A DNA stretch of 40,495 nucleotides, from the IMG/VR virus record IMGVR_UViG_3300047510_000181, positions 1 through 40,495 of that record. One strand, given 5' to 3'. The translations under genes were made by a program, and so were the position numbers. A model generated the notes under the pieces. That model was not told where the DNA came from and did no database searches. It worked only from the letters and a program-made list of their open reading frames with translations. Below, piece after piece: positions 7,288 to 15,104 of the stretch (its first letter is position 1; each line of letters begins with the position of its first letter). This DNA is from a virus.

Positions 7288-7436
7288 TGGCTAAGCCTGG
7301 TCTCTACGCAAACATCCATGCCAAGCGGAAACGCATTGAAGAAGGCAGTGGTGAAAAGATGAGGAAGCCTGGCTCTGCTGGCGCTCCTACTGCTAAGCAA
7401 TTCAAGCAAGCAGCTAAGACCGCCAAGAAGAAATAG
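7287..7436 (+). CDS. Small basic conserved phage protein, 49 aa
   Basis: The product begins [17 protein letters not shown] and continues EEGSGEKMRKPGSAGAPTAKQFKQAAKTAKKK. I recognise the GLYANIxAKRKRIxxGSGEKMRKPG pattern as widespread among marine phages, with no known function. It follows the preceding small gene with a one-base stop/start overlap, completing an hli-44aa-49aa coupled trio. It has no hydrophobic segment. The basic character suggests binding to nucleic acid or capsid. Confidence 0.78.
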   Translation: MAKPGLYANIHAKRKRIEEGSGEKMRKPGSAGAPTAKQFKQAAKTAKKK

Positions 7437-7438
7437 GC

Positions 7439-7476
7439 TCCGCAAAAGACGCATTGAAACGTCCGCAAAAGACGCA
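7439..7476. repeat. Two direct copies of a 15-bp sequence
   Basis: TCCGCAAAAGACGCA occurs at 7439-7453 and again at 7462-7476, start to start 23 bp, in the gap before the RlpA-like gene. Perfect 15-bp direct repeats in a short intergenic gap suggest protein binding or slippage duplication. Confidence 0.75.
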
Positions 7477-7481
7477 ACGAC

Positions 7482-7512
7482 TCCCGTCATTACTGCGAGT
7501 GTTTTGACGGGA
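7482..7512 (+). other. Intergenic hairpin (8-bp stem), processing site or weak terminator
   Basis: TCCCGTCA at 7482-7489 pairs perfectly with TGACGGGA at 7505-7512 around a 15-nt loop. No T-run follows (TAATTGAAG), so a simple rho-independent terminator is unlikely. It lies 45 bp before the RlpA-like gene and could be an RNA processing or stability element. Confidence 0.5.
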
Positions 7513-7556
7513 TAATTGAAGAAGTAAGCAATATAAAAGTTCTTTGCTAATTTCTC

Positions 7557-7853
7557 ATGATTCCTATTCTAACTACTCTGTCGGTGATCACCAGTTGGTA
7601 TGGTCCTGGCTTCCACGGAAACCTCACCGCTAACGGTGAACGATACAATCAAAACGGCCTTACTGCAGCGCACAAGACACTCCCCTTCGGTACTAAACTT
7701 AAAGTTTGTTATCGTGGGTGTGCCGTTGTTCGGGTCAATGATCGCGGTCCTTATCTCCATGGTAGGGGTTTAGATCTCAGTAAAGGTGCGGCTGATGCAA
7801 TCGGTCTCACTAACTCTGGAGTTGGAAGGGTCAAAGTAACCCGTCTTAACTAA
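7557..7853 (+). CDS. RlpA-like double-psi beta-barrel protein
   Basis: The 98-residue protein has the RlpA-like barrel pattern: [63 protein letters not shown]. The NDRGP and RGLDLS acidic residues match the catalytic site region of RlpA lytic transglycosylases. The first ten residues are hydrophobic ([11 protein letters not shown]), perhaps a short export or membrane segment, but no full signal peptide or SPOR domain is present. In a phage it could cut peptidoglycan during entry or lysis. It sits between the small-protein trio and psbA, away from the lysis genes at 27 kb. The fold assignment is firm; the role is inferred. Confidence 0.78.
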   Translation: MIPILTTLSVITSWYGPGFHGNLTANGERYNQNGLTAAHKTLPFGTKLKVCYRGCAVVRVNDRGPYLHGRGLDLSKGAADAIGLTNSGVGRVKVTRLN

Positions 7854-7861
7854 CTTCATTC

Positions 7862-8941
7862 ATGACTGCTATTCTCGCAGCTCCACGGTCTCAATCTTCT
7901 TGGGACCGTTTTTGTACTTGGGTAACCAGTACTAACAACCGTCTTTATGTCGGCTGGTTTGGGACACTGATGATTCCGTGTCTCCTTGCAGCCACCATTT
8001 GTTTTGTTCTTGCATTTGTTGCGGCTCCCCCTGTCGATATTGATGGCATCCGCGAGCCTGTATCTGGGTCTCTACTCTATGGAAACAACATCATATCGGG
8101 AGCCGTCATTCCGAGCAGCAATGCCATCGGACTACACTTCTACCCAATTTGGGAAGCTGGTTCACTTGATGAATGGCTCTACAACGGGGGTCCGTTCCAA
8201 CTCACAGTCTTCCACTTCCTCATTGGCATCTATGCTTACATGGGACGAGAGTGGGAACTTAGCTATCGATTAGGGATGAGGCCCTGGATCTTTGTCGCCT
8301 ATTCAGCTCCTGTTGCAGCAGCAACCGCAGTGTTCCTGGTCTATCCGTTTGGGCAGGGCTCGTTCTCTGACGCTATGCCTCTGGGTATCTCGGGAACCTT
8401 CAACTACATGCTGGTCTTCCAAGCTGAACACAATATCCTCATGCATCCTTTCCACATGTTGGGAGTTGCTGGTGTATTTGGGGGTAGCCTGTTTAGTGCT
8501 ATGCACGGTAGCCTTGTCACGTCTTCTCTTATCCGTGAAACCACTGAAGAAATCTCTCAGAACTATGGTTACAAGTTTGGGCAAGAAGAAGAAACTTACA
8601 ACATCGTAGCGGCACATGGCTACTTCGGGCGTCTTATCTTCCAGTATGCGAGCTTTAACAATAGCCGCAGCCTTCATTTTTTTCTGGCTGCTTGGCCTGT
8701 TGTTGGTATCTGGTTCGCTGCTCTTGGCGTGTCTACGATGGCATTTAATCTTAACGGCTTTAATTTTAACCAGTCCCTTATTGATAACCAGGGACATGTT
8801 GTGGATACTTGGGCAGACATTCTTAACAAAGCCAACCTCGGCTTTGAAGTCATGCACGAACGAAATGCACACAACTTCCCTCTGGACCTTGCTTCTGTTG
8901 AAACAACTCCAGTCGCCCTGGTGGCTCCCGCCATTGGATAA
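7862..8941 (+). CDS. psbA: Photosystem II D1 protein, intact
   Basis: The 359-residue D1 is full length. Functional residues are at canonical numbers: Tyr161 (YZ), Asp170, His190, His198, His215, Ser264, His272, His332, Glu333, His337, Asp342 and Ala344, the manganese-cluster ligand and processing site. The C-terminal extension after Ala344 is 15 residues. Residue 130 is Glu (YMGREWEL), the form associated with high-light D1 isoforms, rather than Gln. Phage D1 replaces the rapidly damaged host D1 so that photosystem II keeps working during infection. No intron or frameshift is present. It begins eight bases after the RlpA-like gene and lies upstream of the capsid gene, the usual location in cyanopodoviruses. 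Confidence 0.99.
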   Translation: MTAILAAPRSQSSWDRFCTWVTSTNNRLYVGWFGTLMIPCLLAATICFVLAFVAAPPVDIDGIREPVSGSLLYGNNIISGAVIPSSNAIGLHFYPIWEAGSLDEWLYNGGPFQLTVFHFLIGIYAYMGREWELSYRLGMRPWIFVAYSAPVAAATAVFLVYPFGQGSFSDAMPLGISGTFNYMLVFQAEHNILMHPFHMLGVAGVFGGSLFSAMHGSLVTSSLIRETTEEISQNYGYKFGQEEETYNIVAAHGYFGRLIFQYASFNNSRSLHFFLAAWPVVGIWFAALGVSTMAFNLNGFNFNQSLIDNQGHVVDTWADILNKANLGFEVMHERNAHNFPLDLASVETTPVALVAPAIG

Positions 8942-8943
8942 TC

Positions 8944-9060
8944 ATGCCACACCAATCCTCTAAGCTTCAAGCTTTTGTGACTCGTTTTAGTCCTGAGCCT
9001 GAAGTGGAAGAAGAAGAACAAACTGAAGAAGAAAAAGAAACTCAGGAAGAAACTGAGTGA
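8944..9060 (+). CDS. Short acidic hypothetical protein, 38 aa
   Basis: ATG 8944 starts two bases after the psbA stop. The product begins MPHQSSKLQAFVTRFSPEPEV and the rest is almost all Glu, Gln and Thr. Such an end could be a disordered acidic tail. The tight spacing to psbA favours translation, but there is no recognisable domain and the Glu run could arise from simple GAA repetition. A terminator-like hairpin follows immediately. Confidence 0.45.
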   Translation: MPHQSSKLQAFVTRFSPEPEVEEEEQTEEEKETQEETE

Positions 9061-9066
9061 ATCGTT

Positions 9067-9097
9067 AGGGGAGCACCTCAGAGTCGGACTCCCCTTT
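9067..9097 (+). terminator. Probable terminator after psbA
   Basis: AGGGGAG at 9067-9073 pairs with CTCCCCT at 9089-9095 around a 15-nt loop and is followed by TTC. The short T-run makes it a weak terminator, but its place after the photosynthesis cassette and before the capsid gene is logical. Confidence 0.55.
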
Positions 9098-9130
9098 CAT
9101 TGGCGTTGGCCCTTACGAGGACACCCTTCG

Positions 9131-9188
9131 CCGTCTAGACGGTGGGATAGACCACAATAAAAACTGAACAATTTTTCCAAACGTTTGG
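9131..9188. promoter_or_regulatory. Two perfect 12-bp palindromes upstream of the capsid gene
   Basis: CCGTCTAGACGG at 9131-9142 and CCAAACGTTTGG at 9177-9188 are each perfect 12-bp palindromes, 46 bp apart, within the 163-bp gap before the major capsid gene. The capsid gene is expected to be the most strongly expressed late gene, so this gap should hold a late promoter. The second palindrome runs into TTTGGGAGCAAG, whose GGGAG resembles the initial transcribed bases of T7-type promoters. The function is inferred only. Confidence 0.45.
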
Positions 9189-9223
9189 GAGCAAGTCTAC
9201 ATTAACTTTCTTACTCCTTTAAA

Positions 9224-10345
9224 ATGGCACATCAAACTTCTACTCTGACCACGAGCCTGACTCGTCCTGGTCAGGATAACGGTGCGGGCGACGCCCGTGC
9301 TCTGTATCTCAAGCTCTTTAGTGGCGAGATGTTCAAAGGTTTCCAGCACGAGTCGATTGCTCGTGACCTGGTTATGAAGCGTACCCTGAAGAACGGCAAG
9401 TCTCTGCAGTTCATCTACACGGGTCGCACCACTGCCGAGTTCCATACTCCTGGCAACGCTATCCTGGGTAACAGCGATGGCGCACCTCCGGTGGCTGAGA
9501 AGACCATCACCTGTGATGACCTTCTGATCAGCTCTGCTTTCGTGTATGAACTGGATGAAGTGCTGGCTCACTACGATCTGCGTAGCGAAATCAGCCGCAA
9601 GATTGGTTATGCTCTTGCTGAGAAGTATGACCGTTATATCTTCCGTGCTATCGCTCGTGGCGCTCGTCAAGCTTCCCCGATCACCAAGGCTAACTTTGTT
9701 GAACCTGGTGGTACTCAAATCCGCGTTGGTTCTTCTGCCAACGATTCGGATGCTTTCGACTCTACTGCACTGGTTGCTGCATTCTATGACGCTGCTGCTG
9801 CAATGGATGAGAAGGGCGTGTCCAGCGATGGTCGTGTGGGTGTTCTGAACCCCCGCCAGTACTATGCGCTGATTCAAGCCATCGGCACCAACGGCCTTGT
9901 GAACCGCGATGCTCAGGGTGATTCCCTGCAGCGTGGTAACGGCATCATCGAGATTGCCGGTATCAAGATCTACAAGTCCATGAACATTCCTTTCCTGGGC
10001 AACTACGGTACCAAGTACGGCGGCACCACCGGTGAAACCTCTCCTGGTAACGTGGGTAGCTTCGTTGGCCCCGCTCTGGAAAACGCTGCTACTGGTAGCG
10101 GTGTGAACAATGACTACGGTACTGCTGCTGAAGTCGGCACCAAGTCCTGCGGTCTGATCTTCCAGAAGGAAGCTGCTGGTGTGGTTGAGGCGATTGGTCC
10201 TCAAGTGCAAGTTACCAGCGGTGACGTTAGCGTGATCTACCAGGGTGACGTGATCCTTGGCCGTCTGGCCATGGGTGCTGATTACCTGAACCCCGCTGCA
10301 GCTGTTGAGCTGTATGTGGGTGCTACTGCACCTTCTGCTTTCTGA
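9224..10345 (+). CDS. Major capsid protein, T7 gp10-like
   Basis: The 373-residue protein starts MAHQTSTLTTSLTRPGQ and has the podovirus HK97-fold pattern: LYLKLFSGEMFKGFQHESIARDLVMKRTLKNGKSLQFIYTGRTTAEFHTPG in the N-terminal part, EKTITCDDLLISSAFVYELDEVLAHYDLRSEISRKIGYALAEKYDR in the middle, and FQKEAAGVVEAIGPQVQ near the C-terminus. Codons here are the most C/G-ending in the window (CTG, ATC, GGC, AAG), consistent with very high expression. It is bracketed by a terminator-like hairpin upstream and a strong terminator downstream, as T7 gene 10 is. I see no frameshift extension. Confidence 0.96.
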   Translation: MAHQTSTLTTSLTRPGQDNGAGDARALYLKLFSGEMFKGFQHESIARDLVMKRTLKNGKSLQFIYTGRTTAEFHTPGNAILGNSDGAPPVAEKTITCDDLLISSAFVYELDEVLAHYDLRSEISRKIGYALAEKYDRYIFRAIARGARQASPITKANFVEPGGTQIRVGSSANDSDAFDSTALVAAFYDAAAAMDEKGVSSDGRVGVLNPRQYYALIQAIGTNGLVNRDAQGDSLQRGNGIIEIAGIKIYKSMNIPFLGNYGTKYGGTTGETSPGNVGSFVGPALENAATGSGVNNDYGTAAEVGTKSCGLIFQKEAAGVVEAIGPQVQVTSGDVSVIYQGDVILGRLAMGADYLNPAAAVELYVGATAPSAF

Positions 10346-10365
10346 TCTTTTTTCGATCAACTATT

Positions 10366-10393
10366 GGGGATCCTTCGGGGTCCCCTTTTTTTT
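10366..10393 (+). terminator. Strong rho-independent terminator after the capsid gene
   Basis: GGGGATCC at 10366-10373 pairs with GGGTCCCC at 10378-10385 (one G-T pair) around a TTCG tetraloop closed by C-G, followed by eight T. The extra-stable cUUCGg loop and T-run make a clear intrinsic terminator. Its place corresponds to the T7 Tphi terminator after gene 10. Confidence 0.9.
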
Positions 10394-10410
10394 AATTTCT
10401 GATAGGTACT

Positions 10411-11028
10411 ATGCCCTTTCCTACATATGCTGTGTCCACCGAACTGGATGCTGTTAATCAAATATTAAGCTCTGTGGGACAGGCTCCTGTCACCACGCTG
10501 GATCTACAGAACCCCGAAGTTTCTATTGTTCTCAATACTCTTCGTGAAGTCAATCGTCAAGTTCAGTCTGAAGGTTGGATCTTCAATACTGAACGTGATT
10601 ATGAAATGGTTCCTGATTCAACTACAAATGAAATTCAATATCCGTACAACGTCCTTCAAATGGATGCCAACGTAGATCATCATAAGAATGATTTCGATTT
10701 GGTACGTCGTAATGGAAAGCTGTATGACCGTCTCCATCACACCTTTACTTTTACTGAACCAGTTCACGTTGATCTGACTTGGTATTTTGATTTCACTGAT
10801 GTACCACCTGCCATTCAAACATACATCACGGCACGAGCTGCTCGTATGTGTGCAACCAAATTGATTGGTGACCAAGAAATCAACAAACTCCTTGCTGAAC
10901 AAGAAGTGTACACCCGTGCTGCAGCCATTGAGTATGAATGCAACCAAGGTGACTACTCCATGTTTGGGTTCAAGGATGGTCAGAACTATTACGCAAGTTA
11001 TCAACCTTATCAAGCTTTGATGCGATGA
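10411..11028 (+). CDS. Tail tubular protein A, T7 gp11-like
   Basis: At 205 residues it matches the T7 gp11 length (196). It opens FPTYAVSTELDAVNQILSSVGQAPVTTLD, then NPEVSIVLNTLREVNRQVQSEGWIFNTE, both diagnostic of the gp11 adaptor family. It ends with a helical region (RMCATKLIGDQEINKLLAEQEVYTRAAAIEYE). Gp11 forms a dodecameric ring between the portal and gp12 and carries the fibre attachment sites. Its stop overlaps the gp12-like start by four bases (ATGA). Confidence 0.93.
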   Translation: MPFPTYAVSTELDAVNQILSSVGQAPVTTLDLQNPEVSIVLNTLREVNRQVQSEGWIFNTERDYEMVPDSTTNEIQYPYNVLQMDANVDHHKNDFDLVRRNGKLYDRLHHTFTFTEPVHVDLTWYFDFTDVPPAIQTYITARAARMCATKLIGDQEINKLLAEQEVYTRAAAIEYECNQGDYSMFGFKDGQNYYASYQPYQALMR

Positions 11029-13946
11029 GCACAATTTCCCAGAGAATCCCAAACCTTTTTCTAGGTATTTCACAGCAACCTGATAGCAGGAAGTTTCCTG
11101 GACAAGTCAGAGATGCAGTGAATACCTTACCTGACTTTGCGTTAGGTATGTTGAAGCGTCCTGGTGGTGAATACATTGAGTCGTTGACAAACGCTACCAC
11201 TACTGGTCGTTGGTTTTCGATTCTTAGGGACCAAGATGAAAAGTATGTAGCTCAATATGCAAACAATGTGTTTCGTATTTGGAGCCTTACTGATGGTTCA
11301 CCACGAGCTGTTAACATGGGAACCAATACCGGTGTTCCAGGAACATGTAACATTGCAGATGTAAAGACTACACTTGCTAACTACAACGCTGCTGTAGCCG
11401 TTCGGAAAACCAGGCTTACTGAACTCAATGCTGCTCAAGCTGCTTATGCTGAAGCTCTTGATGGTCAGAACACAACCACAGAAGAACTGTTTGACGTAAG
11501 GTACAATTACACTGTCTCTGGTTCCTTCCATGACGTGTACCTGTATTCTGGTATCACAAAAAATGCAGCTGGTCTTTATGTAGTTAAGAACGCTGACACA
11601 GTGGTGTCTACAAGCGTCTCCTTGCCCGCTGGATACACTCTTGGGACCGAACGTACCGACGAGCATCCAAAGCTTGCTGCAGAAGGTTACAGGGTCTTTA
11701 CAGCGATTCATACGGTAGCAGCTACCCACACTGCTGGTCAACTGGCTACAGCATTGGCTGCAATGAATAATGCTCAGGCAAACTACAGTAACGCTGTAGC
11801 TGATGAAGCAACAAAGCTTGGTCTTTACAATACTGAAGTTAACGATTGTGCTATCACCACTGTACCTGCCAACGCTTACCTTAAAGATGCTGATCCTGAG
11901 GATATTGAAGTACTAACTCTCAATGATTACACCTTTGTATTGAACAAAGGTAAGACAGTTCAAATGGATGCAGATACGACTGCCGCTCTTCCTCATCAAG
12001 CATTTGTTGTACTTAGCATTGTTGGTACTGGTCACTATCAAATCAAACTTGATGGTACTCTACGTGGAACTCACAACGCTGGTACAGGTGGTGATGTAGA
12101 TTCTATTCTTAGCGATCTTGTTGGGGATATTGACGGACAAACCTTTGGTGGTAAAACCTATACCGCTGTTCGGGTTGGTGCTGGCATCTACATTAGTTGT
12201 ACTGCTGCCTTTGCCATTGAAGTTACAGGAGGTCCTTCTCAGGATGCAATGTATGCTTTTCAGGATACTGTTGCTACTGTCTCAGTTCTTCCTAACCAAG
12301 CTAAGGACGGTTATGTTGTCAAGGTTGTCAACTCTGCTGACATTGAAGTTGATGACATGTGGCTGAAGTTCAATACTTCTTCCGGTGCAACTTATGGTGT
12401 AGGTACTTGGGAAGAAACTGTTGGACCTGGCATTACTTACAAGTTTGATCCACTAACTATGCCACATCAGTTGGTACGTCAAGCTGATGGATCATTTACT
12501 TATGGACCAGTAACTTGGGATGAAAGGTTGATTGGTGACCTTACCACTAACCCTGATCCAAGCTTTGTTGGCACGAATATCCATCATATGTTCCTTTACC
12601 GGAACCGTTTTGGATTCTTGTCTAATGAAACAGTAACAATGAGTAGAGCAGGTGACCTGTTCAACTTCTTTAACACTACTGCTCTTACTGCTACAGATGA
12701 TGACCCGATTGATATTTCGGCATCAACTGCTAAACCCGTTACGTTGTATTATGTCAGACCGACTGCTGTTGGTTTGATTCTGTTTGGTGATACTGAGCAG
12801 TTCTTGCTTAGCACTGATTCTGACATTCTGAGTCCTAAGACGGCAAAGATCAACACTATGTCGTCTTACGAGTGTGAACCAAACATTGAGGCTGTGTCTA
12901 CCGGTATCTCTACTAACTTCATTGCGAAAACAGCTTTGTACACGAAGGTGTTCAATCTGGCTGAGATTCGTAATGACACACCCCCACTTGCAGAAGAACT
13001 AACGTACAACATTCCTGAACTGATTCCAAGTACTATTGATCATTTCATTTCTTCTGCTGCTGCCTCTATTATTTCTTTAGGTACAGTTGGAAGTAGTACT
13101 ATTTATCAGTACCGATTCTTACAGCTTACAGATAATAGAGTTCAATCTTGGTACAAGTGGACCCTAACAGGTACACTTCTGGATCAATTCTTTGATCAAA
13201 GCACTTACTACACTGTTGTAGCTAACGGAAGTAATGTTGATGTTCAAGCGTTCAATCTACGTCAATCTAGTGATGAAGGGTTCTTGACTCTTCCTACTGG
13301 TGAAAGGACTGATGTGTTCTTGGATTATTGGAACATTAACCCATATAGAACCTATGACTCTAATGCTGATACTACCCGTGTTTTCCTGCCTTACGATGAA
13401 GTAAGTGGTAAGACCCTTGTAGTTGTAGCCTTGGGTGACTACATTGGTAGCAGCGGTGCTATCTCTAGTCAGTCAGTTGGTGCTATTTTAGAACCTACTG
13501 TGGGGGGCTCAGCGGGTGCTTATTATGCAGACATTGACGGTGACTATCGTGGTAGGGATCTGATCATTGGATTCCAATACCAGATGCTACTTGAACTTCC
13601 TAAACTTTACATTACTAAGAAAGAAGGAAGTTATGTTAGCAGTGACCAAACAGCTGATCTGGTTCTTCACCGGATCAATGTTGCTACAAGTCTCAGCGGT
13701 CCCGTTACTTATGAAGTAGATCTGACTGGTATCCCTACTTGGGAAAATGTTGTGTCTACTACTTTACCAAACACTTACGTTCTAAATAACGTCAACCTTT
13801 CTGCTGATTCTGTTCACGTTGTTCCTATCTACCAACGTAATAAGAACACTTCTATCAGGATCCTTGGCGATACTCCGTTCCCAGTAACTCTGTTGGATCT
13901 GACGTGGGAAGGTAAGTACAGTAGCCGTTTCTACAGAGGATCTTAA
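11025..13946 (+). CDS. Tail tubular protein B (nozzle), T7 gp12-like, enlarged
   Basis: The start STISQRIPNLFLGISQQPDSRKFPGQVRDAVNTLPDFALGMLKRPGGEYIESL is the standard gp12 opening, and the C-terminus EVDLTGIPTWENVV / SSRFYRGS is typical. The protein has 973 residues against 794 in T7. Extra length includes two Ala/Asn/Gln-rich, probably helical stretches near residues 115-152 (AVAVRKTRLTELNAAQAAYAEAL) and 236-272 (ATALAAMNNAQANYSNAVADEATK), which look like a coiled-coil hairpin inserted in an otherwise beta-rich nozzle. Gp12 is a hexameric tail nozzle. It is coupled to the gp11-like gene. Confidence 0.92.
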   Translation: MSTISQRIPNLFLGISQQPDSRKFPGQVRDAVNTLPDFALGMLKRPGGEYIESLTNATTTGRWFSILRDQDEKYVAQYANNVFRIWSLTDGSPRAVNMGTNTGVPGTCNIADVKTTLANYNAAVAVRKTRLTELNAAQAAYAEALDGQNTTTEELFDVRYNYTVSGSFHDVYLYSGITKNAAGLYVVKNADTVVSTSVSLPAGYTLGTERTDEHPKLAAEGYRVFTAIHTVAATHTAGQLATALAAMNNAQANYSNAVADEATKLGLYNTEVNDCAITTVPANAYLKDADPEDIEVLTLNDYTFVLNKGKTVQMDADTTAALPHQAFVVLSIVGTGHYQIKLDGTLRGTHNAGTGGDVDSILSDLVGDIDGQTFGGKTYTAVRVGAGIYISCTAAFAIEVTGGPSQDAMYAFQDTVATVSVLPNQAKDGYVVKVVNSADIEVDDMWLKFNTSSGATYGVGTWEETVGPGITYKFDPLTMPHQLVRQADGSFTYGPVTWDERLIGDLTTNPDPSFVGTNIHHMFLYRNRFGFLSNETVTMSRAGDLFNFFNTTALTATDDDPIDISASTAKPVTLYYVRPTAVGLILFGDTEQFLLSTDSDILSPKTAKINTMSSYECEPNIEAVSTGISTNFIAKTALYTKVFNLAEIRNDTPPLAEELTYNIPELIPSTIDHFISSAAASIISLGTVGSSTIYQYRFLQLTDNRVQSWYKWTLTGTLLDQFFDQSTYYTVVANGSNVDVQAFNLRQSSDEGFLTLPTGERTDVFLDYWNINPYRTYDSNADTTRVFLPYDEVSGKTLVVVALGDYIGSSGAISSQSVGAILEPTVGGSAGAYYADIDGDYRGRDLIIGFQYQMLLELPKLYITKKEGSYVSSDQTADLVLHRINVATSLSGPVTYEVDLTGIPTWENVVSTTLPNTYVLNNVNLSADSVHVVPIYQRNKNTSIRILGDTPFPVTLLDLTWEGKYSSRFYRGS

Positions 13947-13949
13947 TTT

Positions 13950-14393
13950 ATGAGCAATTCCACCCATGGGTTTACAATGCGTAAAGCAACCCTAGATGAT
14001 ATTCCCAGCATTGCTTCAGAACTACTGCCTGAAGGTCGTCAGGACTTTGCTAGGGCCGGAGTAGATCCGGTCCTTTGCATGGCTTACGATACTCTTACAA
14101 GTAATACTAAAGTATTATTGAGTCCAAGGGGTATTCCAGCTGGATTAGTTGGTGTTAGATCAGATGGTTGTATTTGGATGAATATGACTAATGAAGCTAG
14201 AAAATATCCAAAGTCATTCATTCTTTGGGCAAAGGAGTTTGTAAACAACGCTGGTCCGCTGCTATGGAACCTCGTTGATATTCAGAACAATAATCTAAGA
14301 AAGTTCTTGAGACTCATTGGTTTCAAGGTTATCAACGTCGTTCTATGCGACACACGAAACATCTATTATGTGGAATTTGCAAAGGTAAATTAA
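13950..14393 (+). CDS. T7 gp13-like protein with GNAT-like fold
   Basis: The 147-residue protein begins FTMRKATLDDIPSIASELLPEGRQDF and contains MAYDTLTS, GIPAGLVGVRSDGCIWMNMTNEA and LWNLVDIQNNNLRKFLRLIGFKVI. These correspond to the N-terminal helix, beta strands and acceptor-side helix of GNAT acetyltransferases. The T7 gp13 family (DUF2833) at the same location, just after gp12, has this fold and is needed for proper assembly of the internal virion proteins. The catalytic acetyl-CoA loop is not clear, so enzymatic activity is doubtful. Confidence 0.75.
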   Translation: MSNSTHGFTMRKATLDDIPSIASELLPEGRQDFARAGVDPVLCMAYDTLTSNTKVLLSPRGIPAGLVGVRSDGCIWMNMTNEARKYPKSFILWAKEFVNNAGPLLWNLVDIQNNNLRKFLRLIGFKVINVVLCDTRNIYYVEFAKVN

Positions 14394-15101
14394 ATGGCTT
14401 TTAATTGGGATAAAGCTGCAGCTGGAGCTGGAATTGGCGCTGGCTTAGGGTTACTCGGCATGGGTCTTGACATGTTCAAGGCCGATCAAGCATATAACCA
14501 AGAAGTCCAGCAATGGAAACAGCAATCAGACGCTATTGCTCGTTCTAATCAACGTCAAGCGTTAATGATCCGAGAAGCTAATACTCGGACTGCTGACATT
14601 TATGGCTATCAAACTGGAAGGTTTAAGCAGAACCTTGGCTTCATTCAAGAAGAATATGCACGAGCTGGTGAAGATCTTCAACGTCAACTTGGTGCAGAAT
14701 TTGCTCAATCTGCTTACGCTAAACAAGCACAACTTTCAGCCTTGACACAGGCTGTTGGTGCAAACCGAGCTGCCTCTGAAGGTGTTAGCCGATCACGTCA
14801 ACGTGCTGATGTTCTTGGAACACTTGGTACGTTTGGACGTAATGCCGCTATGGAAGCTGAACGTCTTGCAGGTGTCGTCGGTCAAACAGGTCGCAGCCGT
14901 GAAGCACTTGGTCGTCAAGCTACTCAATCTATCTTTAATGCATATGGGGATCTTGGTATTCTTCCAGAGATGCAAAGGTACTTTGGTCAAGAAGCATCTA
15001 TGCGTCCTCAAGCGCCTAACATGGGTATGCAAATTGCGAGCGGTTTGATGGGCACTTTACAACAAGGTGTAAGTATGGGCATGTCTATGGGAGCAGCGTA
15101 A
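14394..15101 (+). CDS. Internal virion protein, T7 gp14-like
   Basis: The 235-residue protein has one Gly/Ala-rich hydrophobic segment at residues about 8-28 (AAAGAGIGAGLGLLGMGLDMF) and then long Gln/Arg/Ala-rich helices. This is the plan of T7 gp14, the ejected protein that forms a pore in the outer membrane. It follows the gp13-like gene directly and precedes the gp15-like gene, as in T7. The C-terminus is Met/Gly-rich (GMQIASGLMGTLQQGVSMGMSMGAA) and may form a second amphipathic or membrane segment. Recognition is mostly by position and composition. Confidence 0.78.
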   Translation: MAFNWDKAAAGAGIGAGLGLLGMGLDMFKADQAYNQEVQQWKQQSDAIARSNQRQALMIREANTRTADIYGYQTGRFKQNLGFIQEEYARAGEDLQRQLGAEFAQSAYAKQAQLSALTQAVGANRAASEGVSRSRQRADVLGTLGTFGRNAAMEAERLAGVVGQTGRSREALGRQATQSIFNAYGDLGILPEMQRYFGQEASMRPQAPNMGMQIASGLMGTLQQGVSMGMSMGAA

Positions 15102-15104
15102 CAA

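Noticed and set aside
7221-7490. Reverse-strand open frame opposite the small basic genes
   Set aside because: Hydrophobic Leu/Ser-rich translation arises from reading Lys/Gly-rich genes backwards; the + strand genes have coupled starts and known patterns.
7862-8941. An intron or frameshift in psbA, as known in some cyanophages
   Set aside because: The D1 frame is continuous, with every functional residue at its standard number from 1 to 359.
9197-10360. Long reverse-strand open frame (387 codons) opposite the capsid gene
   Set aside because: It is an antisense shadow caused by the biased codon use of the capsid gene; the protein is Ser/Thr/Val-rich without any domain, and all genes run on the + strand.
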